From assembly GCA_937951215.1 (NCBI GenBank), contig CALFCE010000280.1, positions 1 through 38,387 on the forward strand: a stretch of DNA of 38,387 nucleotides, read 5' to 3'. Made by a program: the position numbers and the translations under genes. The stretch's first letter is position 1. Every line of letters begins with the position of its first letter. Source of the stretch: an uncultured Granulosicoccaceae bacterium. GTDB taxonomy: Bacteria > Pseudomonadota > Gammaproteobacteria > Granulosicoccales > Granulosicoccaceae. The notes beneath the pieces are model-generated. The model was not told the DNA's origin and made no database searches. It saw only the letters and a list, made by a program, of their open reading frames with translations. Shown one piece after another: positions 1 to 8,127 of the stretch.

Positions 1-62
1 GGTTTTTAACCGGTATACTGTCCCCCGGATACTGTCTTTCCAAGTGTGATTTACGAGGTCGT

Positions 63-320
63 ATGACAACCAAGATTGTTATCTATGAGTCAATGCTTTG
101 TGGGTATTGTCGAGCTGCCAAACGTTTGTTGGATAACAAAGGGTGGGAGTACGAGAGCATTGTGGTTGATGGCAAGCCGGAGTTGTTTGCCGAGATGGAA
201 AAAAAGACCGGACGCAATACCGTTCCCCAGATCTACTTCGACGACACCCATGTAGGTGGCTTTGATGATATGGCGGAGATGGATGCGGGCGGAGAGTTGG
301 AACAGCTTTACCAGGCTTGA
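63..320 (+). CDS. grxC: Glutaredoxin 3 (GrxC family)
   Basis: 85 aa, CGYC active site, TVPQIY cis-Pro motif, GGFDD glutathione-binding motif; followed by secB. Confidence 0.95.
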   Translation: MTTKIVIYESMLCGYCRAAKRLLDNKGWEYESIVVDGKPELFAEMEKKTGRNTVPQIYFDDTHVGGFDDMAEMDAGGELEQLYQA

Positions 321-372
321 TGATCTGATGTTGCCTGACAGACTTATAACCGAGACATGGATACACTAACTT

Positions 373-906
373 ATGGCTGATCAGGAAGGTACCGGTCAAT
401 CCGGTGAGAGTAGCGAACTGGCCTCTGGCTCAGCCGATAAAAAGGCTGCACAACAACAGGTATTTCGTATTCAACGGGTATACCTGAAAGACGCGTCGTT
501 TGAATCACCGATGACCCCGGCGATGTTTATCGGCAGCCCGAACTGGAAACCCCAGGTGGCTCTGCAAATTAACACTGAAAGCGTGCAGCTCGAGAACGAT
601 ATGCTCGAAACGGTGCTGAATGTTCAGGTAACAGTCAAATCGGAAGAGAAGACAATTTACCTGGTTGAAGTAAAGCAGGCAGGGTTATTTATCTTGCAGG
701 GCTTTGATGATGCGACCAAGGCCGGTATGCTCGGCACCTATTGTCCCAATATCCTTTTCCCGTTTGCCAGAGAAGAAATCGCATCATTGGTATCGAAAGG
801 CGGCTTCCCGCAATTATTGCTGGACCCGGTTAATTTTGATGCCCTTTATGCTCAGCATCTGGAAAAAGCACGTCAGAACGCGCCGGCTCCCGAAACACAG
901 CAATAA
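373..906 (+). CDS. secB: Protein-export chaperone SecB
   Basis: 177 aa; 'FRIQRVYLKDASFESPMTP..F', 'LVEVKQAGLF', 'CPNILFPFAREEIASLVSKGGFPQLLLDPVNFDALY' are SecB signatures. Confidence 0.97.
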   Translation: MADQEGTGQSGESSELASGSADKKAAQQQVFRIQRVYLKDASFESPMTPAMFIGSPNWKPQVALQINTESVQLENDMLETVLNVQVTVKSEEKTIYLVEVKQAGLFILQGFDDATKAGMLGTYCPNILFPFAREEIASLVSKGGFPQLLLDPVNFDALYAQHLEKARQNAPAPETQQ

Positions 907-937
907 TCCCTTTTCCTTTCACAAATCTTCTAAAGAC

Positions 938-967
938 CCGCGCAATCCGGTTAGTGCCGCTGCGCGG
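938..967. terminator. Hairpin between convergent secB and trmL
   Basis: Perfect 7-bp arms ccgcgca / tgcgcgg separated by 16 nt, in the convergent gap; no long T-tract. Confidence 0.4.
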
Positions 968-991
968 TGATCTTCGTTTTCAACGGTCCGG

Positions 992-1477
992 TTAATCTTG
1001 ATCTTCCGGGCCGTCTTCGTATAACTCAAATCCGAGCTGACGCCAGGCTTCATAGACAGCTATGGCGACTGAATTGGAGAGATTCATACTCCGACTGTCT
1101 GGTCGCATCGGAATTCTGAGAATTTTTTCATCAGGAAGGCTTGCCAGAAACGAGTCGGGCAAACCTTTTGTTTCTGATCCAAACAGCATGGTGTCACTAG
1201 CCTGAAATTGCCAATCTGTATATTGCGTTTTTCCTTTGGTTGAAAAGGCAACGACACGATCAACGTCACATTGATTCAGAAACTCTTCAAGAGAAGGGTG
1301 TTCCTTTACCGAGGCCAGTTCGTGGTAATCGAGCCCGGCTCGGCGTAATCGTTTCTCCTGCATCTGAAATCCCAATGGATGTACCAGGTGCAGCTTAAAG
1401 CCGGTGTTTGCACATAGGCGGATGATATTGCCAGTATTTGGCGGAATCTCGGGCTCAACCAGTACTACATTGATCAT
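992..1477 (-). CDS. trmL: tRNA (cytidine(34)-2'-O)-methyltransferase TrmL (SPOUT family)
   Basis: '[31 protein letters not shown]', '[10 protein letters not shown]', '[19 protein letters not shown]' SPOUT knot motifs. Confidence 0.95.
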   Translation of the reverse strand: MINVVLVEPEIPPNTGNIIRLCANTGFKLHLVHPLGFQMQEKRLRRAGLDYHELASVKEHPSLEEFLNQCDVDRVVAFSTKGKTQYTDWQFQASDTMLFGSETKGLPDSFLASLPDEKILRIPMRPDSRSMNLSNSVAIAVYEAWRQLGFELYEDGPEDQD

Positions 1478-1810
1478 CTGTCATTTTATTGGCTTTTGGA
1501 TGTCGGTTACTTTAGGTGGCTGTGTTAGTGGGGTCAACCGAGAGCAAAGTGAAATATTCTTGCTGATTGCGTCGCTACAACCTATCTTTTAATAAGTGCA
1601 CGTTAAATAGTAATACACCTGCAATGTTCGCAAACCTGTTGTTGCCCGACGATCAAACTTAAGCTGGCGTTGGTAATACGAAAAACAGTTAGAGTGTGGT
1701 AGGTTTTTGAATTCAGACGAATTGTTATTGTTTGAACTGCATGTTGACAGTGGTGTCGTCCTGATTAACGATCCGCAAGCAAAGTCGAGACTGTGACTTG
1801 CATGATATTT

Positions 1811-1850
1811 GCACCCGTATAAACGCAGTATAAATGCAGCAGTTGGGTGC
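1811..1850. promoter_or_regulatory. Candidate operator-like element upstream of the pilus-like operon
   Basis: Inverted 6-bp arms gcaccc (1811-1816) / gggtgc (1845-1850) flanking two adjacent 11-bp repeats gtataaacgca / gtataaatgca (1817-1838), in a ~520-bp gap without a convincing gene. Confidence 0.25.
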
Positions 1851-2034
1851 GTTGCTATTCGAAGTGGAAGTTGTTTTGGAGTTGTACGCAATTTTGGGCT
1901 GTCGTAACGCCACGGATTACCAACTGAAGTAAATTATCGGTACACCGGTTATGTAACTGGATGTCGTAATCCCTACCGATCAAGAACTCCAACAACTTTT
2001 GGAAAAAGTGGCTGGATCGATCAGGTGTTTGCTA

Positions 2035-3105
2035 ATGATTAACGGTAACCCATCTCGGCTGGAACTGGAAAAACCAGAGTATCTTCCGCCAACAGAAGGC
2101 CCTTTTCATGCGGCCAGCAACATCTATATGTTCTACGGTGGTGGAGAACGATCTGCTATCGTTGATCAAATCACTGCTCGATTGATGAGGAGTAGTGAGC
2201 CGGTTGTGGTGTTGGGTGAAGAAGGTAGTGGTAAATCCATGATGAGTCTGGTGTTGGCGGACCGTCTGCAAGAAAACTACAACATTGTGCGATGTGAACA
2301 AGACCGCCTCGATACGATTACATTGCTAAAGCAGTTACATCTTGAGCTGACAAGCGAAACCACAGCTCATCCCTCAGCAGTCATCGCCCGCACTGGCATT
2401 GCACCCGAAAATGATTCACCCAACATTGAGCAGGATATCCCGGCCAGTGATACCGATGAAAGTAACGATATCTGTGACGACCAACAGAGTCTGTTTTCTT
2501 CTATTTCAACATCCATACTGAATGGAGCCACAAACAAAAAGCCACTGTTGTTGATCGTGGATGCTGGCAGCCTGACACAGGATTGCTACGACACCATCGA
2601 ACATCTGACAAGAATAGAAAATCGCTTTGGAAATATATTTAAGACAGTGATTTTCCAAACCTGGCAGGACTTGAGCAAAGGAGTCGGCAGGCATGCCTCC
2701 ACACAAGATGCCGACAAACCCCTCTACCTGAAGCAGCAAGAGCCTATCGTGCTGCGTCGACTGAATCTGGCAGAAATAAGCGAGTACTTGCAGCACCATA
2801 TGCTGCTGTTTGACTACAACAAACGGGACATGTTTACGCGTGACATGGCCTATTTTATCGCTGATCGTTCTGATGGGGTATTCAAGTCAATTAATCTACT
2901 GGCCCGGAATGCGTTTATTCTGGCAAGTCTTGAGGGGGCCCAGCAGATGTCCATGAGTCATTTGCTGATGGCGGGTCTGCCACCACCCAGTGAAAAAAAG
3001 CAGGTGTGGTATCGACGTAGCAGAGACGCCCGGAAATGGGGCGTGGCCGCCATAGCCGGCGCAATTGTATTGTCCATTGTTGTTACTATCCAGATTTTGA
3101 CCTGA
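2035..3105 (+). CDS. MshM/ExeA-like AAA ATPase with C-terminal TM helix
   Basis: Walker A GEEGSGKS, 'FYGGGERSAIVDQI' ExeA-like N-terminus, C-terminal hydrophobic segment WGVAAIAGAIVLSIVVTIQI. The ORF is open from TTG 1999; ATG 2035 (MINGNPSRLELEK) preferred. Confidence 0.75.
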   Translation: MINGNPSRLELEKPEYLPPTEGPFHAASNIYMFYGGGERSAIVDQITARLMRSSEPVVVLGEEGSGKSMMSLVLADRLQENYNIVRCEQDRLDTITLLKQLHLELTSETTAHPSAVIARTGIAPENDSPNIEQDIPASDTDESNDICDDQQSLFSSISTSILNGATNKKPLLLIVDAGSLTQDCYDTIEHLTRIENRFGNIFKTVIFQTWQDLSKGVGRHASTQDADKPLYLKQQEPIVLRRLNLAEISEYLQHHMLLFDYNKRDMFTRDMAYFIADRSDGVFKSINLLARNAFILASLEGAQQMSMSHLLMAGLPPPSEKKQVWYRRSRDARKWGVAAIAGAIVLSIVVTIQILT

Positions 3106-3271
3106 ATGCTAGCCTGTTTATTTTGGCTTTGTAGGAGTTCTCTGATTGTTTTCCTCGTTCCAGGCGGATAAACTTTTTTCCGTAGTTCGATTCCTCGCAC
3201 CTTAAGCAGATACCCTCGCGTACCCGGTTCCCGTTCCCGCATGGTTTACACGGCAGGTGGTATGTCGTCAC
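3086..3271 (-). CDS. Candidate small zinc-ribbon protein (61 aa), antisense in an operon gap
   Basis: GTG start preceded by AGGGG; C-x2-C-x10-C-x2-C (CKPCGNGNRVREGICLRC) followed by a basic tail; sits in the 236-bp gap between the ATPase and secretin genes. Confidence 0.3.
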   Translation of the reverse strand: MTTYHLPCKPCGNGNRVREGICLRCEESNYGKKFIRLERGKQSENSYKAKINRLAFRSKSG

Positions 3272-3341
3272 CCGACCCCTACCGCGTACCTGTCTCTATC
3301 TTGTGTGACAAAATTTTTATCAGGGAAATGAGAATTCGTTC

Positions 3342-5015
3342 ATGGAAGGAACACCTGTCAGATACGATGGCCGAACACCGAGCACTTTCCGGTCAGTGTT
3401 TGTGTTGATGCTGACACCACTGTGGTTCTTCAATATTCATGGTTGTCGCGCTCTGGATTCGGGCCTGAAGCAGTTTGTCGAACCCGTCCTGTCATCCCGC
3501 TCGCAGCTTGGCTCGCGACCGGTGTCGCTACTCGAAGAAGAGCGTGGATGGCAAACTGAGTCGCTGCATGCAAACTCATCCGAGACTTCCGGTGCGGCAG
3601 ACTTGAACCCCAGCCCACACTCCACCATCCATAATACTCCGGTTACCTTGGCTATCCTTGATCAGCCAGTGTTATCCCTATTGCTGAAACTCGCATCCCG
3701 TTTGTCGTTGGATTTACACATCGATGAAGAAGTCAGTGCAAACCTTCGCTCAAATTCGGTAACGCTGAATATCCAGAACAGGCCGTTGTCGCAATTGCTG
3801 GACAACCTGGCCAGCCAGGCCACGTTCCGGTGGCAACTGGAAGAAGGTCAGCTCAGCATTATGGGAGACGATCCTTACCTGGAGGTTTACAGTGTCAATT
3901 ATCTGAATCTAAGTCGAACTACCAATAGCAGTGTAGGGCTGGCAACGCAGGTGGGTTCGATTAACCTGGCGATCGATTCCGCAGGTAATGGTGGTAAAAC
4001 CAACAACTCGGAAACCTTGATTTCCAATTCGGCTACGCACGATTTTTGGGCGCGATTATCACAGGATCTGACTCAATTGCTGGAAATCGATGCTGATAGT
4101 CATCACTTGATTGTTAATCGCGAAGCCGGGCTCGTATCTGTGCGGGCCCGGCAGCATCGGCATAATCAGGTGCGCCGCTATCTCGATAAGGTACAAAAAT
4201 CTATTAACCGACAGGTAATGATTGAAGCGACTATTGTAGAAGTCAGTTTGTCTAATGACTACCGCTCAGGTGTTGACTGGGCATTGTTGGCTTCAGATGG
4301 CGGGGTGAGTTGGTCCCAAAATTTGAATGGAGTCAGCTTGCCTGAAGCTTCAGGTGATACCTCGAATCAGGCGACACCCTCTGCATTACTGGGCTTTGTA
4401 CGCGACACAGCTTTTGGATCCTTGAGCGCAACACTTGATGTGCTGAGCCGTTTTGGCGATGTTCGTATATTGTCCCGTCCACAGATAATCGCGTTGAACA
4501 ATCAATCTGCTGTGCTGAAGGTAGTAGATAACCGTGTGTATTTTTCAGTCAATGTTGAGCGTAAATCAACAGATTCCGGTGATGATATATCCACCAGCAC
4601 CAAGATCCACACCGTTCCTGTCGGGTTGGTGATGAATGTGATTCCGTTTATCAGTGACAGGAACGATGTGGTGTTAAACATAAGGCCCACCATATCAAGA
4701 ATTTTGGGATTTGTTGACGATCCGAATCCTGAGCTTAACCTGACCAATGTTAAAAGTGGTGTGCCAGAAATACAGGTTCGGGAAATGGAATCAGTGCTCA
4801 GGATGAAGGACGGTCAAGTGGTCGTTATTGGAGGACTGATGCAGGAACAATCTTCCAATTCAACTGCCGGGGTGCCAGGTTTGGCAGCACTACCCTGGTT
4901 GGGTGGTCTGTTCAGAAAAAACAGCGACAGCAGCGGCAAGACAGAGCTGCTGGTCTTTTTGAAACCAACTGTTATTTCACCATCGGACGCTGATACGGCC
5001 GCGTTGTCACGTTAA
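3342..5015 (+). CDS. MshL/GspD/PilQ-type outer-membrane secretin, possible lipoprotein
   Basis: Secretin core: 'QVMIEATIVEVSLSNDYRSGVDW', 'VRILSRPQIIALNNQSAVLKV', 'VREMESVLRMKDGQVVVIGGLMQEQ', 'VPGLAALPWLGGLFR...TELLVFLKPTVI'; N-terminal STN-like domain. Confidence 0.92.
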   Translation: MEGTPVRYDGRTPSTFRSVFVLMLTPLWFFNIHGCRALDSGLKQFVEPVLSSRSQLGSRPVSLLEEERGWQTESLHANSSETSGAADLNPSPHSTIHNTPVTLAILDQPVLSLLLKLASRLSLDLHIDEEVSANLRSNSVTLNIQNRPLSQLLDNLASQATFRWQLEEGQLSIMGDDPYLEVYSVNYLNLSRTTNSSVGLATQVGSINLAIDSAGNGGKTNNSETLISNSATHDFWARLSQDLTQLLEIDADSHHLIVNREAGLVSVRARQHRHNQVRRYLDKVQKSINRQVMIEATIVEVSLSNDYRSGVDWALLASDGGVSWSQNLNGVSLPEASGDTSNQATPSALLGFVRDTAFGSLSATLDVLSRFGDVRILSRPQIIALNNQSAVLKVVDNRVYFSVNVERKSTDSGDDISTSTKIHTVPVGLVMNVIPFISDRNDVVLNIRPTISRILGFVDDPNPELNLTNVKSGVPEIQVREMESVLRMKDGQVVVIGGLMQEQSSNSTAGVPGLAALPWLGGLFRKNSDSSGKTELLVFLKPTVISPSDADTAALSR

Positions 5016-5107
5016 GCGAGATCTGCAGGCTGTTGACGGCTATACGTGGTCATATAGAAGACGCAATAAGTACAAGAGTCAATAAGTAAAAGACAAAACA
5101 AGAAAAT

Positions 5108-6892
5108 ATGTTTGAACATTTTAGGGCAAAGGAGATGCCTGTGAGAACCGAAGAACATTTACTTGAATCCTTGCTCGCAATGGGCAACATCACGCTTGAT
5201 CAATATCATATTTGTGAAATTGAGCGTCGACGATCAGGTGCTTCTGTATTTGATACCCTGGTTGCGAATGCCTTTACCACGGCCAGTCAAATTGCTCGAG
5301 CAGAAAGTCATTCCAGCGCTTGTGAGTATGTCAATCTTGAGTCTTTTATACCGGATGAGCAGGCGGTGGCGATGTTGCCCGGAAGCATCGCGCGGCAATC
5401 CAATGCGGTACCTATCGGATTCGATCCGGCGACCTCTCAGTTACAGATTGCGGTTGCCAATACAGACGATGTTCTGCTTCTCGACCGGCTTGGTTCTCAT
5501 CTGCAGTCCAATGTCAGCCCTGTCTTTGTCATTGCCTCTGTTGCCGATATTCAGCAGACCCTTGATAGGGTATACGGATTCAAGCTGTCTATTGATGAGT
5601 TGCTGGATGAAATGGAGCAACTAGGTAAAGATCTGGAATTTCAACACAGAGAGCAACAGGATAATTCACACCCTGTAGTCAGATTTGTTGAAGCGGTGCT
5701 GGCCGATGGATTAAGGCGTGGTGCCTCGGATCTTCATTTTGAACCCGAGTTTGCATTTCTCAGATTGCGCTACCGTATCGATGGCGTGTTGCGTGTCATT
5801 AGATGCATTCATGGTAAATACTGGCCGTTTATTGCTGCACGGTTAAAAGTGCTTGCCAATTTGGATATTGCTGAATCGCGACTGGCCCAGGACGGTGCCT
5901 TTGCCATTTCATTTGCAGCAGCTCGCGTGGATGTGCGCTTGTCCACCTTTCCGCTGGTACACGGTGAGAGTATTGTGCTGCGGCTGCATTCACAACCCAA
6001 AGCTGCATTGTCTCTCATCGATCTCGGATTTGAGCCCAGGTTGTATTCAGAAATAAGCCATGTGTTGAGATATCCCTCTGGCCTGATTGTGGTGGCCGGT
6101 CCTACTGGGTCCGGAAAAACTACAACACTGTACGCCATGTTGCAAACTCTGAGTCATGACGGCATCAATATAATGAGCCTTGAAGATCCTGTTGAATTGC
6201 GTTTGCCGCTGGTGCGTCAATGCGAGGTGTCAGCCAGAGGAAAGATGACATTTGCTGACGGAATCAAAGGTATTTTGCGACAGGATCCGGATGTCATTCT
6301 GGTGGGTGAGATACGTGACCGTGAGGCGGCAAAACTTGCGTTCAGAGCCGCTTTGACCGGACATCTGGTGTTGGCAACCGTTCATGCCGACTCTTTGCCC
6401 GGTGTTGTGCAAAGGCTGGCTGAGCTGGGTATTGCTCCTGATCAATTCCAGCAGCAGGCGAATATCGTGTTAATCCAGCGGCTCATTCGCTTGTTGTGCA
6501 ATTCCTGCAAGAGACCCCGTGTGATTAACCCGCCAGAAGTTGCATCGGAGATGCCCGATGATGCAGAAGACGATAACGAAGCCAGTGCCGATGAAAATGG
6601 AAGTGAGGAAATGATCGCTGGCACAGGCTGTCCGGAGTGTGACTTTACAGGATTCAGCGGGCGCACTGTGATTGCAGATGTTGCTTCCTCTGCCGAGGGT
6701 GGCTTTTCCATCGTGGCAGATTCGAGTGGTGATGGTTTGTCGATGGCAGCACTCCAGTTAATCCTCGCTGGCAGGACAACTCGCGAGGAAGCCAGTCGTG
6801 TTCTTGGGCCTGGATTTCGACACCAGCTGGCTACTGTCGGTGAGATGCCTAATAAGTCGATTGCGGGAATATCGCTGGAAAAGGCGTTGTGA
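5108..6892 (+). CDS. GspE/PilB/MshE-type secretion ATPase
   Basis: Walker A GPTGSGKTTTLYAML, Asp box/Walker B 'LRQDPDVILVGEIRDREAAKLAFRAALTGHLVLATVHA', tetracysteine CNSC..CPEC. Alternative start GTG 5141 has a better Shine-Dalgarno (AAAGGAG). Confidence 0.95.
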   Translation: MFEHFRAKEMPVRTEEHLLESLLAMGNITLDQYHICEIERRRSGASVFDTLVANAFTTASQIARAESHSSACEYVNLESFIPDEQAVAMLPGSIARQSNAVPIGFDPATSQLQIAVANTDDVLLLDRLGSHLQSNVSPVFVIASVADIQQTLDRVYGFKLSIDELLDEMEQLGKDLEFQHREQQDNSHPVVRFVEAVLADGLRRGASDLHFEPEFAFLRLRYRIDGVLRVIRCIHGKYWPFIAARLKVLANLDIAESRLAQDGAFAISFAAARVDVRLSTFPLVHGESIVLRLHSQPKAALSLIDLGFEPRLYSEISHVLRYPSGLIVVAGPTGSGKTTTLYAMLQTLSHDGINIMSLEDPVELRLPLVRQCEVSARGKMTFADGIKGILRQDPDVILVGEIRDREAAKLAFRAALTGHLVLATVHADSLPGVVQRLAELGIAPDQFQQQANIVLIQRLIRLLCNSCKRPRVINPPEVASEMPDDAEDDNEASADENGSEEMIAGTGCPECDFTGFSGRTVIADVASSAEGGFSIVADSSGDGLSMAALQLILAGRTTREEASRVLGPGFRHQLATVGEMPNKSIAGISLEKAL

Positions 6893-8127
6893 CAGTGATC
6901 GATTACAAAGGAATCAATTTACACGGAAGGGTAGTCACTGGTCGGCTGGCTGTTGGCAGTGTTGAAAGTTGTGAAAGCTACTTGCGTGATATCAATATCA
7001 CACCGGTTTCCTGTCGTGATCGAGAGCAGAGCTGGCTCGTCGTGTCGGGCCTTGATCATCTCCGATTATCGACGTCTTCACTTCGGACACGAGTAAAACT
7101 CGCCAACCACCTGCAGTCGGTTGCGCGAATGCTTGAAAGCGGTGTACCTCTTCACAGTGCCTTGCAGGTGATAAACATGGGTGAACGAGAGGGAGTAATG
7201 TATCGAGGCTTCGCTTTGATACGCACTAATATTGGCAATGGAGAGCCTCTGTCAACTGCGTTTTCGAAAACCGGTTTACCACTAAAAGAATCTCATTTAG
7301 TGCAGTTGAAGGTTGCAGAACGTGTTGGGGATCTTGCTCCATGCCTCGAGGATATCAGTGCCTCACTATTATGGAACGCCGGGTTTGAAAAGCGCATACG
7401 TGCAGCCATGATCTATCCAATGATTGTGTTCTGTCTGCTGTTGAGCTTGATGTTTTTTCTGCTGGTGTTCGTGGTGCCATCGCTTGCAAAGTTTCTGGCT
7501 GGTGTTGATGGTGAGCTTTCCTGGCAAACCCGGGTGTTGATCAATGCCTCTGAGCTGTTGGCTGAGACTGGGTCAAGCACCTATCTGTTGTTGATCCTGA
7601 TGGCTGGAATTTGTGTTTTCTTTTTCCGACGATGGGATCGAGCCCGTTTGTTTTATGACTACGCGATGACGCACTTGCCTGTTGCAGGTCGTGTTGTCAA
7701 GGAGTCCGAGCTGGCCAGGTTCAGCTATGAACTGCAGCAACTCTATGGCTCTGGTGTGAATATTCTGGATTCCATTGAAATGGCACACCAGATTGTCAGC
7801 AACCGACACCTGTCATTTTGCCTTGATATTGTCAGTGAGCAGGTGCGTGATGGTGTCAGCCTGGGTGACGCGCTACGCAGTTCTGGTGTGTTTTCAAGCG
7901 AATGCTTGCAAATGGTTCAGGTTGGTGAGACGGCTGGGCAATTGTCCAGCTCCTTGCTGCGCATGAGTCAGCATCAAGCCATCAAGGCTGGCGGGTCGCT
8001 TGATACGTTGGAGAGAAATATTCCGCCTGCCTTGCTGATGATGGTTGGCTTGTTTTTATTGTGGATAATGGTTGCCGTGTTTTCTCCGGTCTATTCAGTT
8101 GCGATACAGACCAGCACGGTACTATGA
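6889..8127 (+). CDS. GspF/PilC/MshG-type inner-membrane platform protein
   Basis: 412 aa with two GspF-like repeats ('LANHLQSVARMLESGVPLHSALQVI', 'FSYELQQLYGSGVNILDSIEMA') and TM helices; GTGA overlap with the upstream stop. Confidence 0.92.
   Translation: MTVIDYKGINLHGRVVTGRLAVGSVESCESYLRDINITPVSCRDREQSWLVVSGLDHLRLSTSSLRTRVKLANHLQSVARMLESGVPLHSALQVINMGEREGVMYRGFALIRTNIGNGEPLSTAFSKTGLPLKESHLVQLKVAERVGDLAPCLEDISASLLWNAGFEKRIRAAMIYPMIVFCLLLSLMFFLLVFVVPSLAKFLAGVDGELSWQTRVLINASELLAETGSSTYLLLILMAGICVFFFRRWDRARLFYDYAMTHLPVAGRVVKESELARFSYELQQLYGSGVNILDSIEMAHQIVSNRHLSFCLDIVSEQVRDGVSLGDALRSSGVFSSECLQMVQVGETAGQLSSSLLRMSQHQAIKAGGSLDTLERNIPPALLMMVGLFLLWIMVAVFSPVYSVAIQTSTVL

Noticed and set aside
1589-1913. 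100-aa and 62-aa minus-strand ORFs in the gap upstream of the pilus-like operon
   Set aside because: Low-complexity Asn/Ser/Thr-rich, no clear start signal, no motif; treated as non-coding regulatory DNA
3178-3205. tRNA-like T-loop string (gttcgattcc) in the ATPase-secretin gap
   Set aside because: Flanking bases do not form the T-stem and no anticodon or acceptor stem could be traced; on the minus strand the same bases read as part of the zinc-ribbon ORF
8061-8123. Longer N-terminus for the PilM/PilN-like gene (ORF track start at 8061)
   Set aside because: Overlaps 67 bp of the GspF-type gene; ATG 8124 with an ATGA overlap gives the expected actin-like N-terminus
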